NCBI RefSeq assembly: GCF_014841125.1
Contig: NZ_JACYTQ010000001.1
Location: forward strand, 558,001 to 622,000
Direction: 5' to 3'
Source of the DNA: Echinicola arenosa
GTDB taxonomy: Bacteria > Bacteroidota > Bacteroidia > Cytophagales > Cyclobacteriaceae
Length of the DNA: 64,000 nt
How positions within the stretch are numbered: position 1 is the first letter of the stretch; the number at the start of each line of letters is the position of its first letter. Under the pieces are notes generated by a model. The model was given only the letters and a program-made list of their open reading frames with translations. It was not told the DNA's origin and ran no database searches. Of the stretch, positions 55,039 through 64,000 are shown piece after piece. Made by a program: the position numbers and the translations under genes.

Positions 55039-56016
55039 ATGTTTGAAAACTATAAAAGTCTTGAGGATTTGGGTGCCAATGATTGGCCCAATATCATCCT
55101 CTGGGCAGCCCCTGTTATGTTTGCTTTGGTATTTGCTGAATGGGGTTTAAGTATTTATAAAAATAGAGATTCTTATGACGGAAAAGACTTTTTGGCCGCT
55201 TCCACCATTGGCTTGATCAATGTAGGAATAAGTGCTGTGATCAAGGTAGCACTATTTACAGCAGTTCTTTTCTTTTGGAATATTGTTCCTTGGAAAATAG
55301 CACCTTCCTGGTGGTCTTTTATCCTTTGCTTTATTGCCATTGACTTTGCAAGATACTGGGCTCACAGGGTTGCTCATGAACAGCGGTTTTGGTGGGCCAC
55401 ACATGTCACCCATCACAATTCCAACAAATACAATTTCTCGGTATCATTCAGATTAAGTTGGACTCAACATATTAAGTTCATCTTCTTTATCCCTGTGGTG
55501 ATGATTGGATTTGACCCATTTGTCTTCTTTATCTGTCACCAAATTGCCGTCTTGTATCAATTTTGGATTCATACAGAATATATTAACAAACTTCCTGCAC
55601 CAATAGAATACATCTTCACAACGCCATCGCATCATAGAGTACATCATGCCAGTGATGAGCATTATCTTGATAAAAACTATGGGTCTACCTTTATCATATG
55701 GGACAGGATGTTTGGAACCTTTATGCCAGAAGCCGAAAGGCCAAATTATGGCATTACAAAACCAGTGAATACCTATAACCCTGTCACATTAGTTTTCCAC
55801 GAGTGGTACGATATTGTAAGTGACCTAAAAAAGGCAGAAAGCAGAAATGAGGCTTTTAAAATCCTATTTGGAAAGCCCGGAGATGAAGTCATCAAAAACC
55901 GTGAGCTGAAAAGACAAAAAGAAAAAGAGGAAGAAAACAGTATTATCAATCAATCAAAAAGACAACCAAGCCCAACCTTAAACGAAAAGGAACCCTCTCT
56001 TCTTCAAAAAAAATAA
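55039..56016 (+). CDS. Sterol desaturase / fatty acid hydroxylase family membrane protein
   Basis: 325 residues with several membrane spans and the three His boxes of the di-iron hydroxylase family: HRVAH (HxxxH), HVTHH (HxxHH) and HHRVHH. The charged C-terminal tail (about 285-325) is extra and likely disordered. The family hydroxylates or desaturates lipids such as fatty acyl chains, carotenoids or sphingolipids. The substrate is not given by the sequence. Single gene between two terminators. Confidence 0.92.
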   Translation: MFENYKSLEDLGANDWPNIILWAAPVMFALVFAEWGLSIYKNRDSYDGKDFLAASTIGLINVGISAVIKVALFTAVLFFWNIVPWKIAPSWWSFILCFIAIDFARYWAHRVAHEQRFWWATHVTHHNSNKYNFSVSFRLSWTQHIKFIFFIPVVMIGFDPFVFFICHQIAVLYQFWIHTEYINKLPAPIEYIFTTPSHHRVHHASDEHYLDKNYGSTFIIWDRMFGTFMPEAERPNYGITKPVNTYNPVTLVFHEWYDIVSDLKKAESRNEAFKILFGKPGDEVIKNRELKRQKEKEEENSIINQSKRQPSPTLNEKEPSLLQKK

Positions 56017-56023
56017 TCGATTC

Positions 56024-56050
56024 AAGCCCGGAAATTTCGGGCTTTTTTTT
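56024..56050. terminator. Bidirectional terminator
   Basis: Stem AAGCCCG / CGGGCTT around a GAAATTT loop, followed by a run of nine T, between convergent genes. Confidence 0.88.
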
Positions 56051-56758
56051 TTATGCAATCATTTTCATTAATATTCTCTTGCTTATTGGCACCAGGCTCT
56101 CTTCCAAAGGCACGACCTTAGCACTGTGCACTCGCCACGTGGCTGGATTAGGCAAATGCCGATGATTTTTCACAAGGTCAAGTTTTATTTGTTCATAAGT
56201 ATTCGCCAAGCTTTTGGTAGACTTGGAAATAAACTCAAAAGCTATCCCTCTTAATTTTTCAAAACTGTTCTCAAACAACTTCATCTGATAGCTGTAAATA
56301 TGAACATCGGAAGATTTATCAAATGAAATAAAAACATACCCCTCTTTCTGATAGATAGGTGACAAACCAATAGGCTCAACCACCAAGTTATCTTCTATAA
56401 AATCATAAATATCCTTCCCCTGATCAATATAAGACCTGATTTTCGGTATGGAAAAAGCAATGATATTGTCCAGCTCTTTCATCAACTCCCCTTCTTTATG
56501 CAATTGTTCATGGTTAAACTTCATTCTTTTATAATCAACCCCAACAACCCTTTTGGGAAAAGCGTTTCGCAAAGAACCTTTCGATTTTTCTAAATCCTGA
56601 AGTTTATGGTAATGTTTAATCAAATCAGCCAAAGGCGGATAAAGCTTAACATCTCCAAAATGTTGATCCACTTCTTTCAAATAAGCCATCAACAAGTATT
56701 TCTTATACTCGAAATCAACCCAACCTTCTGAAATCCAGTTTTCCGACAATGTTTTCAT
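56051..56758 (-). CDS. Uncharacterised cytoplasmic protein
   Basis: 235 residues, not recognised. No signal peptide or membrane span. Helical N-terminal half (YKKYLLMAYLKEVDQHFGDVKLYPPLADLI), then a mixed part with VVGVDYKRMKFNHEQL and IYQKEGYVFISFDKSSDVHIYSYQM. It is transcribed divergently from groES with 221 bases between them. No link to chaperones is evident from its own sequence. Confidence 0.65.
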   Translation of the reverse strand: MKTLSENWISEGWVDFEYKKYLLMAYLKEVDQHFGDVKLYPPLADLIKHYHKLQDLEKSKGSLRNAFPKRVVGVDYKRMKFNHEQLHKEGELMKELDNIIAFSIPKIRSYIDQGKDIYDFIEDNLVVEPIGLSPIYQKEGYVFISFDKSSDVHIYSYQMKLFENSFEKLRGIAFEFISKSTKSLANTYEQIKLDLVKNHRHLPNPATWRVHSAKVVPLEESLVPISKRILMKMIA

Positions 56759-56979
56759 AATTTGCCATTTTAGTAGAATTTAATAAAAAGCTGACAAACT
56801 TACCAAACTCTAAAAGTAAAATTGTCAGAGCAAACAGTCATCTCAACTTATAACATGTCAGAATCAATATACATTTCACGACTTTCTGTCATGGATAATT
56901 ATCATTTTACACTTGGCACAAGAAATGTAATAGAGGCATCAGGAATCATAGAAATTAACCTAAAAAAATCAATACTATT

Positions 56980-57258
56980 ATGTCAAAAGTGAACATCAAA
57001 CCTCTTGCAGACAGAGTTCTAGTTGAACCTGCTGCAGCTGAAGAGAAAACAGCATCTGGACTTTACATTCCTGACACTGCCAAAGAAAAACCACAAAAAG
57101 GCACTGTTGTAGCTGTTGGCAATGGAAAAAAAGATGAACCACTTACTGTACAAGTAGGCGACACTGTATTGTACGGCAAGTACGCCGGTACAGAACTTTC
57201 AGTAGAAGGTGCTGATTATTTGATTATGAGAGAATCGGATATTTTCGCGATCCTTTAA
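56980..57258 (+). CDS. groES: Co-chaperonin GroES
   Basis: 92 residues, the usual length: [38 protein letters not shown], the mobile loop included, and the [24 protein letters not shown] end. It caps the GroEL ring. groEL follows after 51 bases. I see no CIRCE element upstream. A TGGCAC word at 56923 resembles a sigma-54 -24 element but lacks a matching -12. Confidence 0.98.
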   Translation: MSKVNIKPLADRVLVEPAAAEEKTASGLYIPDTAKEKPQKGTVVAVGNGKKDEPLTVQVGDTVLYGKYAGTELSVEGADYLIMRESDIFAIL

Positions 57259-57288
57259 TCAATCACTCCAGTAGTTTATTTTAAGTAA

Positions 57289-58941
<1,653 letters not shown>

Positions 58942-58965
58942 GTCCAACCTTTAAATACACTCTAC

Positions 58966-58998
58966 AAAAAGAGGACTATAACATGTCCTCTTTTTTTG
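58966..58998 (+). terminator. Rho-independent terminator of groESL
   Basis: 11-bp stem AAAAAGAGGAC / GTCCTCTTTTT with an 8-base loop and T run. Confidence 0.9.
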
Positions 58999-59137
58999 TT
59001 TATGAACTTACCTATTCTGTCAATATCCTAAGAAAAAAATAACGCTTTGGCCCATCAAATATTTTTTTTTCCTTAAAATATAATTGTATCTTACTGCGAA
59101 TTGGTATTAGAAGATTGGAAATTTTAAGGTACGATTG

Positions 59138-59533
59138 ATGTTTTCATTTGATTCAATTGTTTTAATAGATGATGACCCTATTAACAACCTCATTAACAAG
59201 AGGTTGATCAGTAAAATGAACCTAAGTTCTAATGTTGAAGAATTTTTAGAGGCAGAAAATGCATTAGAGCAAATCATCGCTTTAGGACATAATAAAAAGC
59301 TTTTAATTTTATTGGACATCAATATGCCTGTCATGAACGGCTGGGACTTTCTGGATCAATATGAGCAAAATTGTACCGGAAGAGATGATGTTATCTTAAT
59401 GCTTTCCAGTTCCATTGATTTTCAGGATAGAAAAAAATCAGAAGAATACCTTTCTGTCCAAGGCTTTATAGAAAAACCACTGACGAGCCAAAAGCTAGTA
59501 GAAACATTGCCTGACCATGTCAAAAAACATTGA
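59138..59533 (+). CDS. Single-domain response regulator (receiver only)
   Basis: 131 residues from ATG 59138 (a TTG lies just before it). The receiver fold is complete: acidic cluster IDDDP (Asp11-13), phosphorylation site Asp60 in LLDINMPVMNGWDF, MLSSS switch Ser, and Lys113 in EKPLT. No output domain, so it acts by protein contact. No histidine kinase is in the window. The last 17 bases overlap the corA gene, implying coupled translation. This is an unusual pairing. Confidence 0.92.
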   Translation: MFSFDSIVLIDDDPINNLINKRLISKMNLSSNVEEFLEAENALEQIIALGHNKKLLILLDINMPVMNGWDFLDQYEQNCTGRDDVILMLSSSIDFQDRKKSEEYLSVQGFIEKPLTSQKLVETLPDHVKKH

Positions 59534-60533
59534 TATCGGCAAAATAACTTCTCCCATCCTTGAACTTTATAGTTTTGGTGAAAACAAATTCGAAAAACAC
59601 CTCATTAAGAATGTTGAACAAGTCCAACCTTTCCTTCTTCAACAAGACAGCAAATTTTGGTTAAATATCAGCACCATTTCCAACAAGGAACTGATCACAC
59701 AAATAGGCTCCTTATTCAATTTACATCCATTGGTTATCGAAGCCATCATCTCCTCAGATCAACGCCCTAAAATCGAAGAATTTGATGATTACATTTTTAT
59801 TGTAACCAAGATGCTGTATTCCAAAAACGGTATAAAAGAAATTCAAGTTGAGCACTTGAGTATTCTCTTTGGAAGCAACTTTATCATTTCATTTCAGGAA
59901 AACCCTCAAGATATTTTCGACCCCATTAGAACAAGACTAGAAAACCCAAAAGGCAAAATGAGACGGTTGGGAACAGATTATTTTACTTATACGCTCATTG
60001 ATTCAATTGTCGATGAATACTATACCATATTAGAACTCATCGCAGATGCCATTGAAAAAATGGAGGATCGAATCATTGGTCAGAAAAACAACATTAACCT
60101 ATCTGACATTTATCACCACAGAAAAACACTGAGCATGGTACGGAAAAACTCATGGCCTATGAGAGAAATTTTTTCACAATGGAAAAAATCAGATCATGCG
60201 CTAATCAAGAAAAAAAACATAACATACATCAATGACATCTATGAAAATAGCATTGAAATATTAGAGAACTTGGAGTTGCAAAGAGAAGCGATGGGTACTT
60301 TGGCCGAAATGTACATGACACAACTGAGCACCAAGCAAAATGAGGTCATGAAGACCCTCACAGTTATTGCTACTATTTTTATTCCACTCACATTCATTGC
60401 AGGTGTTTATGGAATGAATTTTAAAGAAATGCCAGAGTTAGAATGGTCATTTGGCTATCCCCTCATCTGGCTGATCTTTATCATACTGACCGCTTTGATG
60501 ATTTACTACTTCAAAAGAAAAAAGTGGTTTTAA
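59517..60533 (+). CDS. corA: CorA-family magnesium/cobalt channel
   Basis: 338 residues. A large N-terminal cytoplasmic domain, a long stalk helix, and two C-terminal membrane segments with the signature YGMNF (Gly-Met-Asn 299-301). The basic end KRKKWF is typical. It forms a pentameric channel for Mg2+ or Co2+. It overlaps the response regulator upstream by 17 bases. It converges with the VOC gene, overlapping by 4 bases. Confidence 0.96.
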   Translation: MSKNIDIGKITSPILELYSFGENKFEKHLIKNVEQVQPFLLQQDSKFWLNISTISNKELITQIGSLFNLHPLVIEAIISSDQRPKIEEFDDYIFIVTKMLYSKNGIKEIQVEHLSILFGSNFIISFQENPQDIFDPIRTRLENPKGKMRRLGTDYFTYTLIDSIVDEYYTILELIADAIEKMEDRIIGQKNNINLSDIYHHRKTLSMVRKNSWPMREIFSQWKKSDHALIKKKNITYINDIYENSIEILENLELQREAMGTLAEMYMTQLSTKQNEVMKTLTVIATIFIPLTFIAGVYGMNFKEMPELEWSFGYPLIWLIFIILTALMIYYFKRKKWF

Positions 60534-60916
60534 ACTTCATAAAGCTCCAAAGGCAACCCATCAGGATCCTCAAAAAAAGTAAACTTCTTACCCGTAAATT
60601 CATCAACCCTTATTTTTTCAACTACTATGCCTTTCTCCACCAAATATGTTGAAGCCTTGTTGATATCTTGAACAGAAAATGCCAAGTGTCTCAATCCACA
60701 TGCTTCAGGTCTACTAGTACGAGAAGGCGGTGATGGAAAAGAAAACAACTCAATAACATAATGATCATTTAAAGCCAAATCAAGCTTATAGGAATCTCGC
60801 TCTTCCCGATAAACTTCTCTAATGATACTTAAACCCAAAATATCAGTGTAAAACTCTTTAGACACTTTGTAATTTGAACAAATAATTGCGATGTGATGTA
60901 TTCCAGTGAGCTTCAT
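60530..60916 (-). CDS. VOC-family (glyoxalase I-like) metalloprotein
   Basis: 128 residues with two beta-alpha-beta-beta-beta modules: LTGIHHIAIICSNYKVSKEFYTDILGLSII and the second CGLRHLAFSVQDINKA, then FFEDPDGLPLELYE. Metal ligands are His8 of HHIAI, the mid His of RHLAF and the Glu of LELYE. The length matches the GloA/YaeR-like subgroup. The true substrate may not be methylglyoxal. MgsA at 39479 makes methylglyoxal in this organism, but the genes are not linked. Confidence 0.88.
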   Translation of the reverse strand: MKLTGIHHIAIICSNYKVSKEFYTDILGLSIIREVYREERDSYKLDLALNDHYVIELFSFPSPPSRTSRPEACGLRHLAFSVQDINKASTYLVEKGIVVEKIRVDEFTGKKFTFFEDPDGLPLELYEV

Positions 60917-60950
60917 TAGTAAATAATTTCAATATCAAATAAATGTATTT

Positions 60951-60966
60951 TGGCACAAAAATTGCA
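60951..60966 (+). promoter_or_regulatory. Consensus sigma-54 (-24/-12) promoter
   Basis: TGGCAC (60951-60956), 5 bases, TTGCA (60962-60966). The GG and GC dinucleotides are separated by 10 bases, exactly the sigma-54 spacing. It lies 67 bases before the ATG of the beta-barrel gene at 61033. The only sigma-54 activator in the window is at 51757. Confidence 0.8.
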
Positions 60967-61032
60967 ACTTTTGAAAAATAAATTTACATTTATTTACGTT
61001 TTAAACACGTAAACCAACCCAAATAAAAAAAT

Positions 61033-61764
61033 ATGTCTCCTAAACCTATTTTTTTTCTTTTATTTTTGATGGCTACCTTGACCGCAGGCAGCCTCTCTGC
61101 CCAAAATTTTTATAGAGAAAGGATTCCAAGAGTTTATTCTCTTCACATTGCTGCAGGGCCAGGGTCAATTTATGCTGACAATGGAGGTCCCTATAGAAAT
61201 TTTGAATTCCCAATATCTGCAGCTGTTACAGTCGCTGCAGCAAAGAAATTAAACCATAGGATTAACTTAAGAGCATCGATGGGATTCCAGCATGTAAACA
61301 GTAATGTCGAACACTTTTCGGATAGGGCTTTTGAATGGGGCGAAGAAAACAAAGCCTATGCATTCCAAGGAAATGCCTTTTATCTGGATATAATGCCAGA
61401 GTTTTACTTTATCCCTTTTGAAACCCATATCATGAGGTCAAGATTTAACGGCTATGCAGGTGTAGGGCTTGGCTTCTTGGCAGTTCCTGGCGAACAAGCT
61501 GTTGCATCCAATAACCAAAATAATGTTGTAATCAATAAAACAACTCCCACCTCTCTTTATGTCCCTCTTAGAATTGGGGGTACTATGGCTTTTGGAAACA
61601 ATTGGGACATCGGTTTTGAAGCAAGCCTGCTTACTGCCCTCTCGGATGAACTTGATGGCAATGCAGGCAGCAACAAAACCAACGACATGTTGATGCAAGG
61701 ACAATTTTTTGTCAAAAGGTACCTTTCTCCATTTCCACTTTGGAAAAAATGGTTTTCAAAATAA
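61033..61764 (+). CDS. Outer membrane beta-barrel protein of unknown function
   Basis: 243 residues. Signal peptide to about residue 23 (TAGSLSAQ). The mature part is a series of short amphipathic strands with aromatic girdles (YSLHIAAGPGSIYADNG, INLRASMGFQHVNS, FNGYAGVGLGFLAV, WDIGFEASLLTALS). This fits a small OmpA-/OmpW-like barrel, perhaps of 8 strands. No OmpA peptidoglycan-binding domain. It is transcribed from a consensus sigma-54 promoter, rare among genes in this window. Confidence 0.8.
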   Translation: MSPKPIFFLLFLMATLTAGSLSAQNFYRERIPRVYSLHIAAGPGSIYADNGGPYRNFEFPISAAVTVAAAKKLNHRINLRASMGFQHVNSNVEHFSDRAFEWGEENKAYAFQGNAFYLDIMPEFYFIPFETHIMRSRFNGYAGVGLGFLAVPGEQAVASNNQNNVVINKTTPTSLYVPLRIGGTMAFGNNWDIGFEASLLTALSDELDGNAGSNKTNDMLMQGQFFVKRYLSPFPLWKKWFSK

Positions 61765-61790
61765 AAAAGCAGAATTAATTCTGCTCTTTA
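61762..61790. terminator. Bidirectional hairpin between barrel gene and rmlA
   Basis: Perfect 18-bp palindrome AGCAGAATTAATTCTGCT (61768-61785) preceded by an A tract, which serves minus-strand termination best. Confidence 0.7.
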
Positions 61791-62645
61791 TAAAAGTCTT
61801 TTTAAATAAGTCCCATAACCGCTCTTCCCAAGTTGATCAGCTAGCTTGAGGAGTTGATCTTTATCAATAAAGCCTTTTCGATAAGCTATTTCTTCTACAC
61901 ATCCTATTTTTAAGCCTTGCCGCTCTTCAATCACCTCCACAAATTGACCCGCTTGAAGGAGAGACTGATGCGTCCCTGTATCTAACCATGCTGTCCCTCT
62001 ACTTAATATCCCCACGCTTAGTTTACCTGCTTTTAAATAAGCATTATTTACATCTGTTATCTCAAGCTCCCCTCTTTCACTACGCTTTATACCTTTGGCT
62101 ATTTCCACAACTTGATTGTCATAGAAATAGAGTCCCGGAACCGCAAATTTAGATTTTGGTTCTTTTGGCTTTTCTTCGATGCTAATAGCTTTCTTGTCTT
62201 TGTTAAACTCCACCACTCCATAACGTTGAGGGTCATTAACATGATAGGCAAAAACAACCCCTCCCTCTGGATCAGTATGTTTCATCAATGTTTCTTGTAA
62301 GCCTGACCCATAAAAGATATTATCCCCTAATATCAATGCCACTTTATCTTTACCTATAAATTCCTCTCCGATTACAAAAGCTTGCGCCAAACCTTCTGGC
62401 TTAGGCTGAATTGCAAATGAAAACTCACAGCCCAAATGGGAGCCATCTCCCAACAACTTTTGAAAAGCTTCTGAGTCTTCTGGAGTAGTAATAATCAAGA
62501 TCTCCCTGATCCCAGCCATCATCAAAACAGATAATGGATAGTAAATCATTGGCTTATCATAAACTGGCATAAGTTGTTTACTGACCGCAATAGTTAATGG
62601 ATACAGTCGTGTCCCGGATCCACCGGCAAGAATAATCCCTTTCAT
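61788..62645 (-). CDS. rmlA: Glucose-1-phosphate thymidylyltransferase
   Basis: 285 residues from ATG 62645 ([18 protein letters not shown], the standard start). The longer frame from 62708 adds 21 residues outside the family. Further blocks: [45 protein letters not shown] and [17 protein letters not shown]. It makes dTDP-glucose for dTDP-rhamnose and other deoxysugars of surface glycans. No rmlB, rmlC or rmlD is beside it in the window, so the pathway is split. A TATCTTCG word at 62677-62670 may be its -7 box. Confidence 0.96.
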   Translation of the reverse strand: MKGIILAGGSGTRLYPLTIAVSKQLMPVYDKPMIYYPLSVLMMAGIREILIITTPEDSEAFQKLLGDGSHLGCEFSFAIQPKPEGLAQAFVIGEEFIGKDKVALILGDNIFYGSGLQETLMKHTDPEGGVVFAYHVNDPQRYGVVEFNKDKKAISIEEKPKEPKSKFAVPGLYFYDNQVVEIAKGIKRSERGELEITDVNNAYLKAGKLSVGILSRGTAWLDTGTHQSLLQAGQFVEVIEERQGLKIGCVEEIAYRKGFIDKDQLLKLADQLGKSGYGTYLKRLL

Positions 62646-62741
62646 ATTAAAAGTTTTTCTATGGTTAACGAAGATAAGATTAGAATTTATAAATAATAAC
62701 CCTAACATCTATATAGGTTCAAAAAATGAGCCAAGAAGTCA

Positions 62742-62780
62742 AAAAAAAGCCCGAAGGGAATCCTTCCCCCCAGGCTTTGA
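62742..62780 (-). terminator. Terminator of the GH29 gene
   Basis: On the minus strand an imperfect stem (AAGCC ... GGAAGG / CCCTTC ... GGCTT) is followed by a run of eight T, 16 bases after the GH29 stop. Confidence 0.75.
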
Positions 62781-62795
62781 CCCTAATAAATATTT

Positions 62796-64000
62796 TTATT
62801 CATTTTCAAAGGCAAAAACAATTGCTTCTTTTTGCTTGATCTCTTTTCTTATTTTTTCTGGTATTGTCACTACTATTTCTCCCCCTCCTTTATTCACTTC
62901 CAATTTCTTATTTCCATCCAGTAGACGTACGCTTTTCCCTTTTACCGACTGTTGAGTAGACCAAGAAACAGTATTTGGAATTTCCATATTCTCTTCCACC
63001 AAAAGAATGGCAAAAGTCTTACCTTTCTTGTCCTGAGTAAAATAAATGTTATTTTCTTTGTAGTAATTGACTGTTCTAGTATCGTAGATAGCTTCTCCAT
63101 TCACCTCCAGCCAATCTCCAATACCTTTCAATCTTTTCACATCTTCATCAGGAAGGGTTCCATCAGGTTTTGGGCCCACACCTAAAAGTAAGCTACCTCC
63201 TTTGGCAACCACTTCAACTAAAGTGTGTACTACCTTATTCACTGACTTGTAATTCTGTCTTGGATGATAACCCCATGAATGTCCCAAAGTCATACATGAT
63301 TCCCATGGCACATCAAGTTGCTCGGCAGGAACACTTTGTTCTGGAGTTTGATAATTCTCATATGGACCATGCACTGTTCTATCCACCATCAAAATACCAG
63401 GCTGTGCCTCTCTAGCCATCTTGGCAATCTTCGGCATATCAATATCCTGACTCCACTCAGGGATCCTAGCTCCCCAAGAAAGAACCTCTTCATTTACTGT
63501 CTCCAATGGACGAACCCATCCACCATCTAACCACAAAATATCAATATCACCATAATCATGCATCAACTCCCCTATTTGACTATAAGTAAACTCTTTATAC
63601 TTATTCCATCTCCAAGGATTTTTGCGAATATCATAGTTATTATTCCTGTCAGCTGTCGCATACTTTGACCACCAATAATATTGAGAATGCCAGTCAGGTT
63701 TAGAGAAATACGCCCCAATCATAAAGTCCTTTTTTCTAAAGGCCTCAAAAACATACTTGGCCACATTCGATTTAGGGTGATTTTTAAAAGGGCCTGCTGT
63801 AATTTTATAATCTGTCTGTTGGGTATCGAACATATTGAACCCATCGTGGTGTTTGGTAGTAAATACTAAATATTTCATCCCTGCTGCATCTGCTGCATCA
63901 GCCCACTGATCTGGATCAAAATTGACCGGATTAAACTCGTCTGCTAAACCCCAATACCATTTTTTGAAGTCATTATAAGTAATTGTACTGTCTCGGTTGA
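62796..64000 (-). CDS. Alpha-L-fucosidase, glycoside hydrolase family 29 (5' end beyond window)
   Basis: The frame is open to the window edge and the N-terminus is missing; about 401 codons are present. GH29 hallmarks are FNPVNFDPDQWADAADAAGMKYLVFTTKHHDGFNMFDT, a fucose-binding His pair, and the nucleophile Asp in DILWLDGGW. The MTLGHSWGYH block and a C-terminal beta-sandwich complete it. It releases alpha-L-fucose. Since the start is not visible I cannot tell whether it has a signal peptide, though most Bacteroidota GH29 enzymes do. It may belong to a second glycan-use locus to the right. Confidence 0.93.
   Translation of the reverse strand, partial: NRDSTITYNDFKKWYWGLADEFNPVNFDPDQWADAADAAGMKYLVFTTKHHDGFNMFDTQQTDYKITAGPFKNHPKSNVAKYVFEAFRKKDFMIGAYFSKPDWHSQYYWWSKYATADRNNNYDIRKNPWRWNKYKEFTYSQIGELMHDYGDIDILWLDGGWVRPLETVNEEVLSWGARIPEWSQDIDMPKIAKMAREAQPGILMVDRTVHGPYENYQTPEQSVPAEQLDVPWESCMTLGHSWGYHPRQNYKSVNKVVHTLVEVVAKGGSLLLGVGPKPDGTLPDEDVKRLKGIGDWLEVNGEAIYDTRTVNYYKENNIYFTQDKKGKTFAILLVEENMEIPNTVSWSTQQSVKGKSVRLLDGNKKLEVNKGGGEIVVTIPEKIRKEIKQKEAIVFAFENE

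Noticed and set aside
56923-56937. TGGCAC word before groES as a sigma-54 promoter
   Set aside because: The -12 element reads ATGT instead of TTGC, lacking the essential GC.

Overview
The window reads as the chromosome of a Bacteroidota bacterium of the Cytophagales, probably Cyclobacteriaceae-like (Echinicola, Cyclobacterium or Algoriphagus type). This assignment is inferred from gene families and gene order, not from a search. The supporting signs are a SusC/RagA receptor with its FecR/ECF-sigma pair, GSCFA, DUF5683, DUF3050 and DUF2490 proteins, a TamL lipoprotein beside TamB, the order parA-parB-DUF5683-dapB-lepB, and promoters of the Bacteroidota type (TTG, about 19-20 bp, then TAnnTTTG).

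Left edge (1-5905, minus strand): part of a glycan-use locus. A GH3 beta-glucosidase, an ECF sigma factor, a FecR anti-sigma factor and the start of a SusC TonB-dependent receptor lie in that order. A diverged non-coding element of about 150 bp occurs twice between sigma and fecR. From 5906 to 9197 the window is accessory in character: a gene-poor stretch with six 11-bp tandem repeats, a possibly decayed small ORF, an AT-rich acyltransferase-3 gene, an unknown membrane protein and a GC-rich non-coding stretch. tRNA-Leu(GAG) follows, with a clear promoter and terminator.

Middle (9.4-33.3 kb): mostly housekeeping genes. They are two GNAT acetyltransferases, DNA polymerase IV, a DUF3050/DUF2490 pair, a WecA/MraY-like sugar-phosphate transferase, an S41 protease lipoprotein, a CCA-adding enzyme, a 47-residue basic protein too short for most gene callers, CTP synthase, YidC, ParA/ParB, DapB, signal peptidase I, uracil-DNA glycosylase, ApaG, two methyltransferases and the rpsF-rpsR-rplI ribosomal operon. 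The yidC-parA gap carries an inverted pair of DnaA-box-like sites and is an oriC candidate.

Right part (33.3-64 kb): GSCFA protein, a DUF255 thioredoxin-domain protein, PriA, MgsA-PfkA, TamL-TamB, catalase with an OxyR-like upstream site, and the block miaB / sigma-54 activator / lptE / unknown / secG. After these come a sterol-desaturase family protein, GroES-GroEL, a single-domain response regulator overlapping CorA, a VOC protein, a beta-barrel protein behind a consensus sigma-54 promoter, RmlA, and the 3' part of a GH29 alpha-L-fucosidase.

I see no CRISPR array, intact insertion sequence, prophage, rRNA gene or classical defence system. The most unusual signals are regulatory or small: the sigma-54 promoter and the receiver-less activator, the OxyR-like operator, the DnaA-box pair, the 47-aa protein, the duplicated intergenic element and the response regulator-CorA overlap.
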